From: Deltaproteobacteria bacterium
Lineage (GTDB): Bacteria; Desulfobacterota; Binatia; Binatales; Binataceae
Reading direction: 5' to 3'
NCBI GenBank assembly: GCA_021831785.1
Contig: JAKBMB010000032.1
Span: forward strand, 158,562-222,561
DNA: 64,000 nucleotides
This document shows, piece by piece, positions 27,678-34,913 of the stretch. Below the pieces are notes generated by a model. It ran no database searches and was not told the DNA's origin. It saw nothing but the letters and a program-made list of their open reading frames with translations. Within the stretch, counting starts at the first letter, position 1. Each line of letters opens with the position of its first letter. A program made the position numbers and the translations under genes.

Positions 27678-28940
27678 ATGGCGCAATCGGAGTCGGCGGC
27701 GTTCGCGGTCGTGCGCGCCGTCAGCGAGCAGCGCTTATGGCAGCGCCATATGGTGATTGCGCGGTTCGGAGCCACCGGGCGCGGCGGCGTCAATCGGCAG
27801 GCGCTCACGTCCGAGGACATCCGGGCGCGCAAACGGCTGCTTGCCTGGGCCGAGGCCCGGGGTTACGAGGCGGCGGTGGACGCCATCGGAAATCTGTTCA
27901 TCCGCCGCCCGGGACGCGACAACAGCGCGCCGCCGGTCGTCGCCGGCTCGCATCTCGACACCCAACCGACCGGCGGCAACTTCGACGGCGCCTATGGCGT
28001 GCTCGCCGCGCTGGAAGTCATGGAAGCGGCCGACGACGCCGGAATTGCGACCGAGCGGGCGCTCGAGACGGTGGTCTGGACCAACGAAGAAGGCGCGCGC
28101 TTTCAGCCGACCACGATGGGCTCGGCGGTGTTCGCCGGCGCGCTTGCCTTGGAGGCCGCCTTGGCGACGACGGATTGCGCCGGCGTGAGCGTCGAGGCGG
28201 CGTTGGCGCAGATGCTCGCCTCGCTCGGGGTCGCCCGACGAAAAGAGTTTCGCTTTCCCATGACGGCCTACCTCGAGGCGCATATCGAGCAGGGGCCGCT
28301 GCTCGAGGCCCAGCGAAAGAAGATCGGCGCCGTGACGGGGATCCAAGGCTTGCGTTGGTTCCAGGTCGAGGTGCGCGGCCAAGAAGCCCACGCCGGCACG
28401 ACGCCGTTGCGCTCGCGCCGCGACGCGCTGGCCTCGGCCGTGGCGATGATCGCGGCGCTTGGCGAATCGATGCACGACGAGAACGACGCGGTGCGCTTCA
28501 CCGTCGGGCGATGCGAGGTTTTTCCCAATTCGCCGAACACGGTGCCGAGCCGGGTTCTCTTCACTATCGACCTGCGGCACCCCGAGCGCGAGACCTTGGC
28601 CACCCTGGGCGACCCCATCGAGGCAATCTGCCGCGCTCGGGCCGGCGGATGTGAAGTCAAGGTGACGGAAACCTTGAACGCCGCGCCGACGGTCTTCGAT
28701 CCGCGGATTGTCGAACTTGTTCGCGCGGCCGCCAAACGTCAGAATCTCCCCAGCATCGACCTCGTGTCCGGCGCCACTCACGACGCGAAGTTCATGGCGC
28801 AGCTATGCCCGAGCGGGATGATCTTCGTTCCGTGCGCCGGCGGAGTAAGCCATAGCGAGGCGGAAGCGGCCGCGCCAAGTGATCTCGCGGCGGGGACGCG
28901 AGTGCTGGCCGAGGTGGCGCTCAAGCTGGCCAACAGCTAA
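27678..28940 (+). CDS. hyuC: N-carbamoyl-L-amino acid hydrolase / allantoate amidohydrolase (M20 family)
   Basis: This protein of about 420 residues shows the metal-site motifs of Zn-dependent amidases: AGSHLDTQPTGGNFDGAYG near residue 90, WTNEEGARF, EAHIEQGPLLE and SGATHDAKFMA. It would hydrolyse N-carbamoyl amino acids, beta-ureidopropionate or allantoate. These include the products of the hydantoinase encoded 4.3 kb upstream. ATG 27678 is preferred because GGAGGA lies directly upstream; ATG 27666 is in frame but has no such site. Confidence 0.88.
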   Translation: MAQSESAAFAVVRAVSEQRLWQRHMVIARFGATGRGGVNRQALTSEDIRARKRLLAWAEARGYEAAVDAIGNLFIRRPGRDNSAPPVVAGSHLDTQPTGGNFDGAYGVLAALEVMEAADDAGIATERALETVVWTNEEGARFQPTTMGSAVFAGALALEAALATTDCAGVSVEAALAQMLASLGVARRKEFRFPMTAYLEAHIEQGPLLEAQRKKIGAVTGIQGLRWFQVEVRGQEAHAGTTPLRSRRDALASAVAMIAALGESMHDENDAVRFTVGRCEVFPNSPNTVPSRVLFTIDLRHPERETLATLGDPIEAICRARAGGCEVKVTETLNAAPTVFDPRIVELVRAAAKRQNLPSIDLVSGATHDAKFMAQLCPSGMIFVPCAGGVSHSEAEAAAPSDLAAGTRVLAEVALKLANS

Positions 28941-29224
28941 GGGCGGCCTACCTTCGGCGTGCGGCGGTATGGATGTGGGCATCTCAGGCGGGCCAGCGTA
29001 ACGCCGCGGAAAAATCGCGCACTATGCCCTCTGAATATCAAGACTGCTCGCCTGTCAGCAATCGCGCGGCAGCCGCTGAACCAGCGCGCCGCACGCACGG
29101 GGAACGCGATTGAGGCGCGATCGCGCCAGGTCTTGAGCTTGCGCCGGCGCGCAGGTCTGAACAGCGCGGTGGCAGCCCTCGTGGCGGTCGGCGCATCTGC
29201 GGCTTGGCGGTGGAGGAAGCGCAA

Positions 29225-30523
29225 ATGAGACCCATCAAACGCTTTGCACGAACGGTTAGTCATAAAGCGAGGCTCCGGAATGCCCGGTTGATCATTCGCG
29301 CGGCGGCTCGCGTCGCGATGGCGGCGCGATGGGCGCCCAGCGCGGCGCGCGCGCTGATTGCGATGCGGGCACTGAACGAAGCGCGCGCGCGGAGCACAGC
29401 CCGAGTGCGCGCGCTCACCGCGGTAGCCGCTGCGGTCTGCGCATTGGCGGCGTTTGACGCGCGCGCCGCAGATCAGGTTGCAAAGCTTTTGCGGGCAACT
29501 CCCGACACGGTCCACTGGGGCTACTACGACAATTCGCTCAAACCGGTCTTGTACGTAAAGTCGGGCGAGGCGGTGGCGATAGAAACGGTCACCCACCATT
29601 CGGGCGACGCTCCGGACCTGATGATGGATGACGCCATCCGGGCGATCTACGAAAAGGTCAAAGTGCGCGGACCCGGACCGCATATTCTGACCGGCCCGAT
29701 ATACGTCGAGGGCGCCAAGCCCGGCGACACTCTGGAGGTCCGCATCGAGAAGCTCACCGCCAGGCCGGCCACGCCGTACGGCGCCAACATGTCCGAGGCT
29801 CCCTTCGGGATGCTGCGCGAGCGCTTTGCCAAAAACCGCGCCACAATTTTCAGGATTGACGAGGCAACCGGCGCGGCCAGAGCGGTTTTCGCCTTCGAAG
29901 TGCCTGCCGACTTCAGCATACTCAAGCACAACATCGTGCCGCCCCAAAGCGTCCGGCGCGTGCCCGCGCTGGAGGGCGTCGAGATTCCCCTTCGCCTGCA
30001 TCTCGGCAGCGTCGGCGTTGCCCCGGCTGCGCCGGGCCGGGTCAGCTCTTACCCGCCGAACCTATTTGGCGGCAACATGGACGATTGGCGTCTAGGCGCC
30101 GGCGCGAGAATCTTTCTGCCCGTGCTCGTCAAGGGAGCGCTTTTCTCGGCCGGCGACCCGCACAGCGCTCAGGGCGATGGAGAAGTGGACGGGACCGCGA
30201 TCGAAACGTCGCTCAACAGCGTACTTCGATTTTACGTGCGCAAGAACCTGCACGTTCGCGCGCCGGCGATCGAAACCCCGTCGCAGGTAATCGTGATGGC
30301 GTTCGGCGAGAGGGACTTAAACCGCGCGATGCTCGACGCCAACCTCGCCGCGCTCGACTGGCTAACCGGCCGCTTCGGCTTGTCGCCCGATGACGCTTAC
30401 GCCTTCATGAGCGTAGCGGTAGACTTTGTCGTCACCCAAGTGGTCGATTTCCCGCGCTTCACCGTCTCCGGCAATATTCCCAAGGCTCCGCTGCGCGGCG
30501 CCCATCCCACAGCCGCTCCCTGA
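29225..30523 (+). CDS. Acetamidase/formamidase family protein with N-terminal export signal
   Basis: ATG 29225 has a good ribosome binding site (GGAGGA, 7-base spacing). The first 80 or so residues are very rich in Arg and Ala and end in a hydrophobic stretch with a likely signal cleavage (VCALAAFDARA, then AD). An internal ATG at 29317 would give a more usual signal length. The catalytic part has VHWGYYDNSLKPVL, THHSGDAPDLMM, GPIYVEGAKPGDTLEV and a C-terminal AYAFMSVAVDFVVTQVVD, as in the FmdA/AmdA family. It would release ammonia from short amides, apparently outside the cytoplasm, which is unusual for the family. Confidence 0.82.
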   Translation: MRPIKRFARTVSHKARLRNARLIIRAAARVAMAARWAPSAARALIAMRALNEARARSTARVRALTAVAAAVCALAAFDARAADQVAKLLRATPDTVHWGYYDNSLKPVLYVKSGEAVAIETVTHHSGDAPDLMMDDAIRAIYEKVKVRGPGPHILTGPIYVEGAKPGDTLEVRIEKLTARPATPYGANMSEAPFGMLRERFAKNRATIFRIDEATGAARAVFAFEVPADFSILKHNIVPPQSVRRVPALEGVEIPLRLHLGSVGVAPAAPGRVSSYPPNLFGGNMDDWRLGAGARIFLPVLVKGALFSAGDPHSAQGDGEVDGTAIETSLNSVLRFYVRKNLHVRAPAIETPSQVIVMAFGERDLNRAMLDANLAALDWLTGRFGLSPDDAYAFMSVAVDFVVTQVVDFPRFTVSGNIPKAPLRGAHPTAAP

Positions 30524-30588
30524 GGCCGCGCACGCCTGACCCGCACGCTGTGCGCCAGGACCGGCATCATCGCTGTCATCTTCATTTT

Positions 30589-30945
30589 TAGTGTGGTGTC
30601 CCGCAAATAACTTGACGAACGACCCACAGAGACCGGGATTCTTCGCTTCGCTCAGAGCCGGTGAATTTTTGGCAAGCTGCCGCATGCCGCCGCAGACTGC
30701 GCCCGATATGTCTCTAGTAGGGCGGGCCGCCGTGCCCGCCGTGTCGCCGGTGATTCGTTGGCCGCGCGGGCGTGGCGCCCGCGCATCGTGGCGGGCACGG
30801 CGGCCCGCCCTACTACTCAAAAATTCATAAACTCTCAGGATGACAGAAGTGCCGATTATCGCTGTTATTCTGAGAGTAAGCTGCCGGAGCGAAGAATCCC
30901 GTGCAGTTGATGACTTTGTAAACTTATCAATCGGACACCACACTA
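30589..30945 (+). mobile_element. MITE-like element with terminal inverted repeats, hosting a nested repeat
   Basis: TAGTGTGGTGTCC at 30589-30601 is inverted exactly as GGACACCACACTA at 30933-30945. The similarity continues inward imperfectly (AAATAACTT against AAACTTATC). The 357-base element has no reading frame of its own and contains palindromic element B at about 30650-30841. It looks like a non-autonomous transposon derivative; its transposase family cannot be named from the ends alone. Confidence 0.65.
30650..30841 (+). repeat. Dispersed palindromic element B, copy 1
   Basis: The element opens GCTCAGAGCCGGTGAATTTT and closes AAAAATTCATAAACTCTCAG, an inverted pair. Inside, GGCGGGCCGCCGTGCCCGCC is inverted near the right end, and CGCGGGCGTGGCGCCCGCG forms the centre, so the whole folds into a long hairpin. 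Related copies lie at 40054-40174 (shortened) and 63800-64000. Confidence 0.7.
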
Positions 30946-31124
30946 GCAGTGGCGCCGACTAGATATGCGTCGGTGCAGGGCTGGAGGAATGTCAAGCGTG
31001 AGGCGGGCGCGATTCGGCCTAGCGATAGCTCTAGCCACCTTCGAGTACCGTTTCGCCGAAAATTCGGCTAAATTCTACACGATTAATGCGTCGGTGTCAT
31101 GGCGTCGATGGGTGGAGGTTTGAG

Positions 31125-31256
31125 TTGAAACCAATAACGGTGACGCTCGACAAGGGCAAGGAAACCAAGAGCACGTTCCGGCTTGATTCGCCTGATCCCA
31201 ACGCGCCGATCACCAGTGTTTACGTCAGAAAGAGCGTCCCGGGAGTCATGGTATAG
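31125..31256 (+). CDS. Small protein preceding the mod gene (43 residues)
   Basis: TTG 31125 follows a strong ribosome binding site (GGAGG at 31114-31118, 6-base spacing). It encodes a 43-residue beta-rich, charged peptide (MKPITVTLDKGKETKSTF, then VYVRKSVPGVMV) ending at TAG 31256, nine bases before the mod start. From memory, similar short proteins with the KxTKxT pattern occur next to restriction-modification genes. The function is unknown. The spacing shows it is the first gene of the Mod/Res operon. Confidence 0.6.
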   Translation: MKPITVTLDKGKETKSTFRLDSPDPNAPITSVYVRKSVPGVMV

Positions 31257-31265
31257 GGGTGACAG

Positions 31266-34007
31266 GTGGCGAGAGTGAGACGATCGGCGAGGCCGCCGGC
31301 GGCTGAAACCTACCGGCATCGGGAAGCCGAAAGCCCGCTTCGGCCCGACGTTGGAACCCAGGCGCAGTTTCGCAAGAAAAAACCTCCGGTCACCTACCGC
31401 TACGATTCTTCCCTGTCTCCCGCTCTGGACTGGGACGGACAAAACTCCGCTCGCGAACGCGGCGAAGCGCTGATCGCGCGGATTCTCGAAGCCAAATCGA
31501 TCGAGGAGGCCAAAAGCGCGGCGGCGGAGCTGAAGGCGCTCAGCAGGCCCTTCCTGAATTGGGCTGGCAAGGCCGAGCGGCTTTCGTTCGACGTTCCCAC
31601 GCTGCCGCTCTTTATCCATGAACGGCTTTCGACCAAGGCGATAATCGAGACGTTAAAGAGCCATCGGCGCGACCCGCAGATGGAGCTTGAACTGTTCGCC
31701 GACCCGCAGCATTCGATCGCCGACCAGGTGCTTCGCGCCTATGAGCATCGCGACAAGTGGGTCAACCGGATGATTCTGGGCGATTCGATGGTCGTGATGA
31801 ATTCGCTGCTCCATTTCGAGGGGCTGGGCGGGCAGGTCCAGATGATCTACATGGACCCGCCCTATGGCGTGAAGTTCGGCTCGAACTTCCAGCCCTTCGT
31901 GCGCAAGCGCGACGTCGACCACAACGACGACGAGGACATGACGCGCGAGCCGGAGATGGTAAAGGCGTATCGCGACACGTGGGAACTGGGGCTGCATTCG
32001 TACCTGACTTATCTTCGCGACCGCCTGCTGCTATGCCGCGAGTTGCTTGCGCCCAGTGGCAGCATCTTCGTGCAGATCAGCGACGAGAACGTTCATCACG
32101 TAAAAGAGGTGGTGGATGAGGTGTTCGGCGCCGCAAACTTCGTCAGCGTTATTACCTTCGCGAAAACGACGGGCTTCTCGGGAAAGGTTCTGTCATCCGT
32201 ATCCGATTATATCCTCTGGTACGCCAGGGATTTTCAACGGATTAAATATCGTCAACTCTACCGACCCAAAGAAGCGGGCGATGAGGGGGCTACGAAGTAT
32301 CGCCCTGTTGAAACAATATCCGCTATTCCAGCAGGCAGTTTTGCGAGCGCGCGCCTTGCGACGTCAGATCAGCTGACGTCGCAAGGCGCGCTGGAAAGTT
32401 CGCCTCAAGACTTCGAGTTTGCGGGTCGTAAGTGGCGCCCACCGGCAGGTTTGCATTGGAAAACTACGGTTGAGGGGCTGCAAAGGTTGGCCAGCGCTGG
32501 ACGCATCATTGTCGAGGGAAATTCCCTGCGGTACGTGAGGTTTCTGGATGATTTTTGCGTCTTCCCACTTTCGAACATCTGGGCCGACGTGGGTGGAATA
32601 CAGAATAGATCGGAGGGAAAGCTCTACGTTGTTCAAACGGCGGCGCTCGCAATTCAACGTTGCATACTCATGACCACCGATCCCGGCGATCTCGTTCTCG
32701 ATCCGACCTGTGGCAGCGGGACGACCGCCTACGTAGCAGAGCAATGGGGACGGCGCTGGATCACGACTGATGTTTCGCGCGTGCCGCTCGCGCTCGCCCG
32801 CCAAAGGCTTCTGACCGCGACATTTCCCTATTATCAACTCAAGGACGAAGCCCGCGGCCCCGCTGGCGGTTTCGAGTACAAGCGAAAGCGGAACGCCAAG
32901 GGCGAGGAGGTGGGCGGCATCGTGCCGCATATAACCCTCGAATCGATCGCCAACGACCAGCCGCCCAAAGAAGAAATTCTCGTTGACCGCCCCGAGGTCG
33001 TAAGCGGAATCACCCGCGTGACCGGTCCGTTCGTCGCCGAGGCGACCATTCCGACGCCCGTTGACTACGAATCCTCACCGGCTGAAGCCGGTGCCACCGA
33101 AAGCCAACAAGACTACGGCTCGTTCGTCGATCGGATGCTCGAAGTGCTGCGCAAATCGCCGGTGCTGCATGTCGGCGGGGGCAAGGCGGTTAATCTCAAG
33201 AATATTCGCCCGCCGGCGAAAACCCTAGCGCTGTTCGCCGAAGCGTTCGTTGCGAATAGCGGGCAGAACCCTCACCCTGGCCCTCTCCCGGAGGGAGAGG
33301 GAAATAAAAAGGGGGGTGAGGCGCAGCTCGCCAACGGCAACGGCAAAACCGTCGCGATCCTGTTCGGACCGGAAAACGGCGCCGTAAGCGAAAAGCTGGT
33401 TTACGAGGCGGCGCGCGAGGCGCACGCCAAGGCCTACGCGCATCTCTACGTAATTGGCTTTGCGATTCAGCCGAACGCCCGCAACCTGATCGACAATGCG
33501 GAGGCGGCGGTCGGCGTACCCGCCACCTACGTGCAGGCGACTCCTGACCTGATGATGGGCGACCTGCTCAAGAACATGCGCTCAAGCCAGATCTTCAGCG
33601 TATGCGGCCTGCCCGAGGTTGCCGTGCGCAAGGCGAAGAGTAACCGTGGCACAGGCTTCCAGCCTGTGATGTACGAGGTGGAGTTGCTCGGCTTCGACGT
33701 ATTCGATCCGGTCACCATAGAGACTCAGCATCGGCGCGGCGACGACGTGCCCGCATGGCTGCTCGATACGGATTACAACGGGCTTTGCTTCCATGTCTCG
33801 CAGGCGTTCTTTCCGCGCACGGGAGCCTGGGAAAATTTGAAGCGCGCGCTGCGCGGCGTATATGAGGATACGGTGTGGAACCATTTGGCAGGCACCGTGA
33901 GCGCGCCGTTCGAGGCCGGCGAGCACGGCCAGATCGCGGTCAAGGTGATCGACGACCGCGGCAACGAATTGATGGTGGTGAAGCCTTTAAGGGAGGCGGC
34001 AAAGTGA
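31266..34007 (+). CDS. Site-specific DNA methyltransferase, Mod subunit of a type III-like system
   Basis: The 913-residue protein has catalytic motif IV MIYMDPPYGVKFG near residue 195 and, later, the SAM motif LDPTCGSGTTAYVAEQWG near residue 478. This is the beta-class order of N6-adenine methylases of type III Mod proteins. Its partner Res is at 36415. The C-terminal half is unusual: three palindromic repeats are inserted in frame (around residues 604, 668-685 and 795), all translated without a stop. The last 30 residues (SAPFEAGEHGQIAVKVIDD, then RGNELMVVK) are duplicated in a tiny ORF at 34773. Start GTG 31266 follows GGGGTGA. Confidence 0.88.
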   Translation: MARVRRSARPPAAETYRHREAESPLRPDVGTQAQFRKKKPPVTYRYDSSLSPALDWDGQNSARERGEALIARILEAKSIEEAKSAAAELKALSRPFLNWAGKAERLSFDVPTLPLFIHERLSTKAIIETLKSHRRDPQMELELFADPQHSIADQVLRAYEHRDKWVNRMILGDSMVVMNSLLHFEGLGGQVQMIYMDPPYGVKFGSNFQPFVRKRDVDHNDDEDMTREPEMVKAYRDTWELGLHSYLTYLRDRLLLCRELLAPSGSIFVQISDENVHHVKEVVDEVFGAANFVSVITFAKTTGFSGKVLSSVSDYILWYARDFQRIKYRQLYRPKEAGDEGATKYRPVETISAIPAGSFASARLATSDQLTSQGALESSPQDFEFAGRKWRPPAGLHWKTTVEGLQRLASAGRIIVEGNSLRYVRFLDDFCVFPLSNIWADVGGIQNRSEGKLYVVQTAALAIQRCILMTTDPGDLVLDPTCGSGTTAYVAEQWGRRWITTDVSRVPLALARQRLLTATFPYYQLKDEARGPAGGFEYKRKRNAKGEEVGGIVPHITLESIANDQPPKEEILVDRPEVVSGITRVTGPFVAEATIPTPVDYESSPAEAGATESQQDYGSFVDRMLEVLRKSPVLHVGGGKAVNLKNIRPPAKTLALFAEAFVANSGQNPHPGPLPEGEGNKKGGEAQLANGNGKTVAILFGPENGAVSEKLVYEAAREAHAKAYAHLYVIGFAIQPNARNLIDNAEAAVGVPATYVQATPDLMMGDLLKNMRSSQIFSVCGLPEVAVRKAKSNRGTGFQPVMYEVELLGFDVFDPVTIETQHRRGDDVPAWLLDTDYNGLCFHVSQAFFPRTGAWENLKRALRGVYEDTVWNHLAGTVSAPFEAGEHGQIAVKVIDDRGNELMVVKPLREAAK
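33076..33093 (+). repeat. Palindrome inserted in frame in mod (CACCGGCT/AGCCGGTG)
   Basis: The bases CACCGGCT-GA-AGCCGGTG form a perfect 8-base-arm hairpin inside the mod gene. It is translated as part of SSPAEAGATES. This is a known style of bacterial short dispersed palindrome. It lies in a poorly ordered-looking linker. Confidence 0.6.
33271..33320 (+). repeat. Nested palindrome inserted in frame in mod (CTCACCC ... GGGTGAG)
   Basis: Outer arms CTCACCC and GGGTGAG enclose the inner hairpin CCCTCTCCC-GGA-GGGAGAGGG. It is translated as NPHPGPLPEGEGNKKGG. The same CCTCACCC...CCCTC style reappears in the non-coding stretch at about 42240. Confidence 0.65.
33650..33668 (+). repeat. Palindrome inserted in frame in mod (CACAGGCT/AGCCTGTG)
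   Basis: The bases CACAGGCT-TCC-AGCCTGTG form a perfect 8-base-arm hairpin translated as GTGFQPV within the C-terminal domain. This is the third palindrome family in the same gene. Confidence 0.6.
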
Positions 34008-34168
34008 AGACCGAGATTAAATGTCCGAAGTGTGGACGGGAGGTGCCAGCCCGGTTAATAAACGAGTTCAAGTCTATTCAGCCACATGCGGTTCATAGGC
34101 TATATGAGGGTACGTGCCCAGACCATGGACCGTTCAAGGAACCAGAAAGTGTGCCCTACCAGGATTAA
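34004..34168 (+). CDS. Small zinc-ribbon protein between mod and res
   Basis: GTG 34004 overlaps the mod stop (GTGA). The 54-residue product has CPKCGREVPARLI and, 30 residues on, CPDHGPF, suggesting a C-C-C-H zinc site. The sequence is A/T-richer than mod. The tight overlap means translational coupling with the methylase. No named family is recognised. Confidence 0.6.
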   Translation: MKTEIKCPKCGREVPARLINEFKSIQPHAVHRLYEGTCPDHGPFKEPESVPYQD

Positions 34169-34198
34169 CGCGCCATCACGGCCGCGCAAAGAGTCAAG

Positions 34199-34528
34199 AT
34201 GCCGCGCATGAGGCGCGTTCGCTGCCCGTACTTGAAGGGCGAAGTCGAATGGACCGAGGAGCGGGAACAGCATATCGCGGAGCGCCATCCCGACCTGCTG
34301 CCCGAGCATCGAGAGCGGATTGCCGAGACGCTCGCCGATCCTGACCAGGTTCGTCGCAGCGGCCGCTTCCCGGCGGCGCGGCTCTTCTCGCGATGGTATC
34401 CTGAAGTGCGGGGCGGCAAGCATGTCGTCGTTGTGGTTGTCAGCGGCCCGCCGGAGCGGCATTGGGTGATAACGGCCTACATCGCTCGCAGGCTTGCCGA
34501 AGGAGAAGTCGAATGGAAGCGAAGCTGA
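34199..34528 (+). CDS. BECR-fold (PBECR-like) nuclease/toxin candidate
   Basis: The 109-residue protein reads EWTEEREQHIAERHPDLLP, then ADPDQVRRS, LFSRWYP, GGKHVVVVVVSG and WVITAYIARRL. The xxHIxxRHP motif followed by a beta-strand-rich core and a terminal ITAYIxRR is typical of phage and toxin nucleases of the BECR superfamily (RelE/Barnase/EndoU-like). It overlaps the DUF2283 gene by 16 bases, a typical toxin-antitoxin spacing. Toxicity is inferred from family and neighbour. Confidence 0.65.
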   Translation: MPRMRRVRCPYLKGEVEWTEEREQHIAERHPDLLPEHRERIAETLADPDQVRRSGRFPAARLFSRWYPEVRGGKHVVVVVVSGPPERHWVITAYIARRLAEGEVEWKRS

Positions 34529-34752
34529 GTTTCAGATACGACCGCGAAGCGGATATCCTGCACATCGACAAGCGCGCGCCCTATGCGGACCAGGAGTCCG
34601 AGGAGCTTGGCGACGACGTGATCGCGCGGCTGAATCCGAGCAGCGGAGAGATTGAAAACCTCGAAGTCTTGTTCTTCTCGACGCGGCTGCTTCGCGGCGA
34701 TCTGTTCGAGCTTCCGGTGACAGCCGACCTGCGGCGCGTAATCGAGAGCTGA
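34513..34752 (+). CDS. DUF2283 protein, antitoxin candidate
   Basis: The 79-residue protein opens KLSFRYDREADILHID, continues ESEELGDDVIARLN, and ends in ENLEVLFFSTRLL. YDxExDxLxI is the DUF2283 signature. DUF2283 proteins often sit beside small BECR or DUF4258-type nucleases and are taken as their antitoxins. Here the start lies inside the upstream gene (overlap 34513-34528), with AGGAGA about 8 bases before ATG. Confidence 0.7.
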   Translation: MEAKLSFRYDREADILHIDKRAPYADQESEELGDDVIARLNPSSGEIENLEVLFFSTRLLRGDLFELPVTADLRRVIES

Positions 34753-34772
34753 GCGACCGCGATTACCCGCCG

Positions 34773-34913
34773 ATGGCTGACTATGAAGTACCGGAACCGA
34801 CGCTCAACGCGGCGCCGTTCGAGGCCGGCGAGCACGGCCAGATCGCCGTCAAGGTGATTGACGACCGCGGCAACGAATTGATGGTGGTGAAGGGACTCAG
34901 CGAAGCTAAATGA
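34773..34913 (+). pseudogene. Chimeric mini-ORF: start of res joined to the end of mod
   Basis: The 46-residue frame starts MADYEVPEPTLNA, nearly identical to the Res N-terminus at 36415. It then runs APFEAGEHGQIAVKVIDD and RGNELMVVK, nearly identical to the Mod C-terminus at about 33900-33985. Both parent genes contain GCGCCGTTCGAGG at the switch point, so recombination at this short homology explains the junction. Its stop overlaps the ATG of the next gene (34910-34913). It could be expressed, but it looks like a scar of rearrangement within the operon. Confidence 0.75.

Noticed and set aside
27449..28654. Plus-strand frame of 401 codons
   Set aside because: It overlaps the N-carbamoyl amino acid hydrolase gene in another frame and is mostly Arg/Gly/Ala.
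28959..29228. 89-codon plus-strand frame whose stop overlaps the acetamidase ATG
   Set aside because: The overlap is attractive, but the translation is Arg-rich without protein-like features and has no ribosome binding site.
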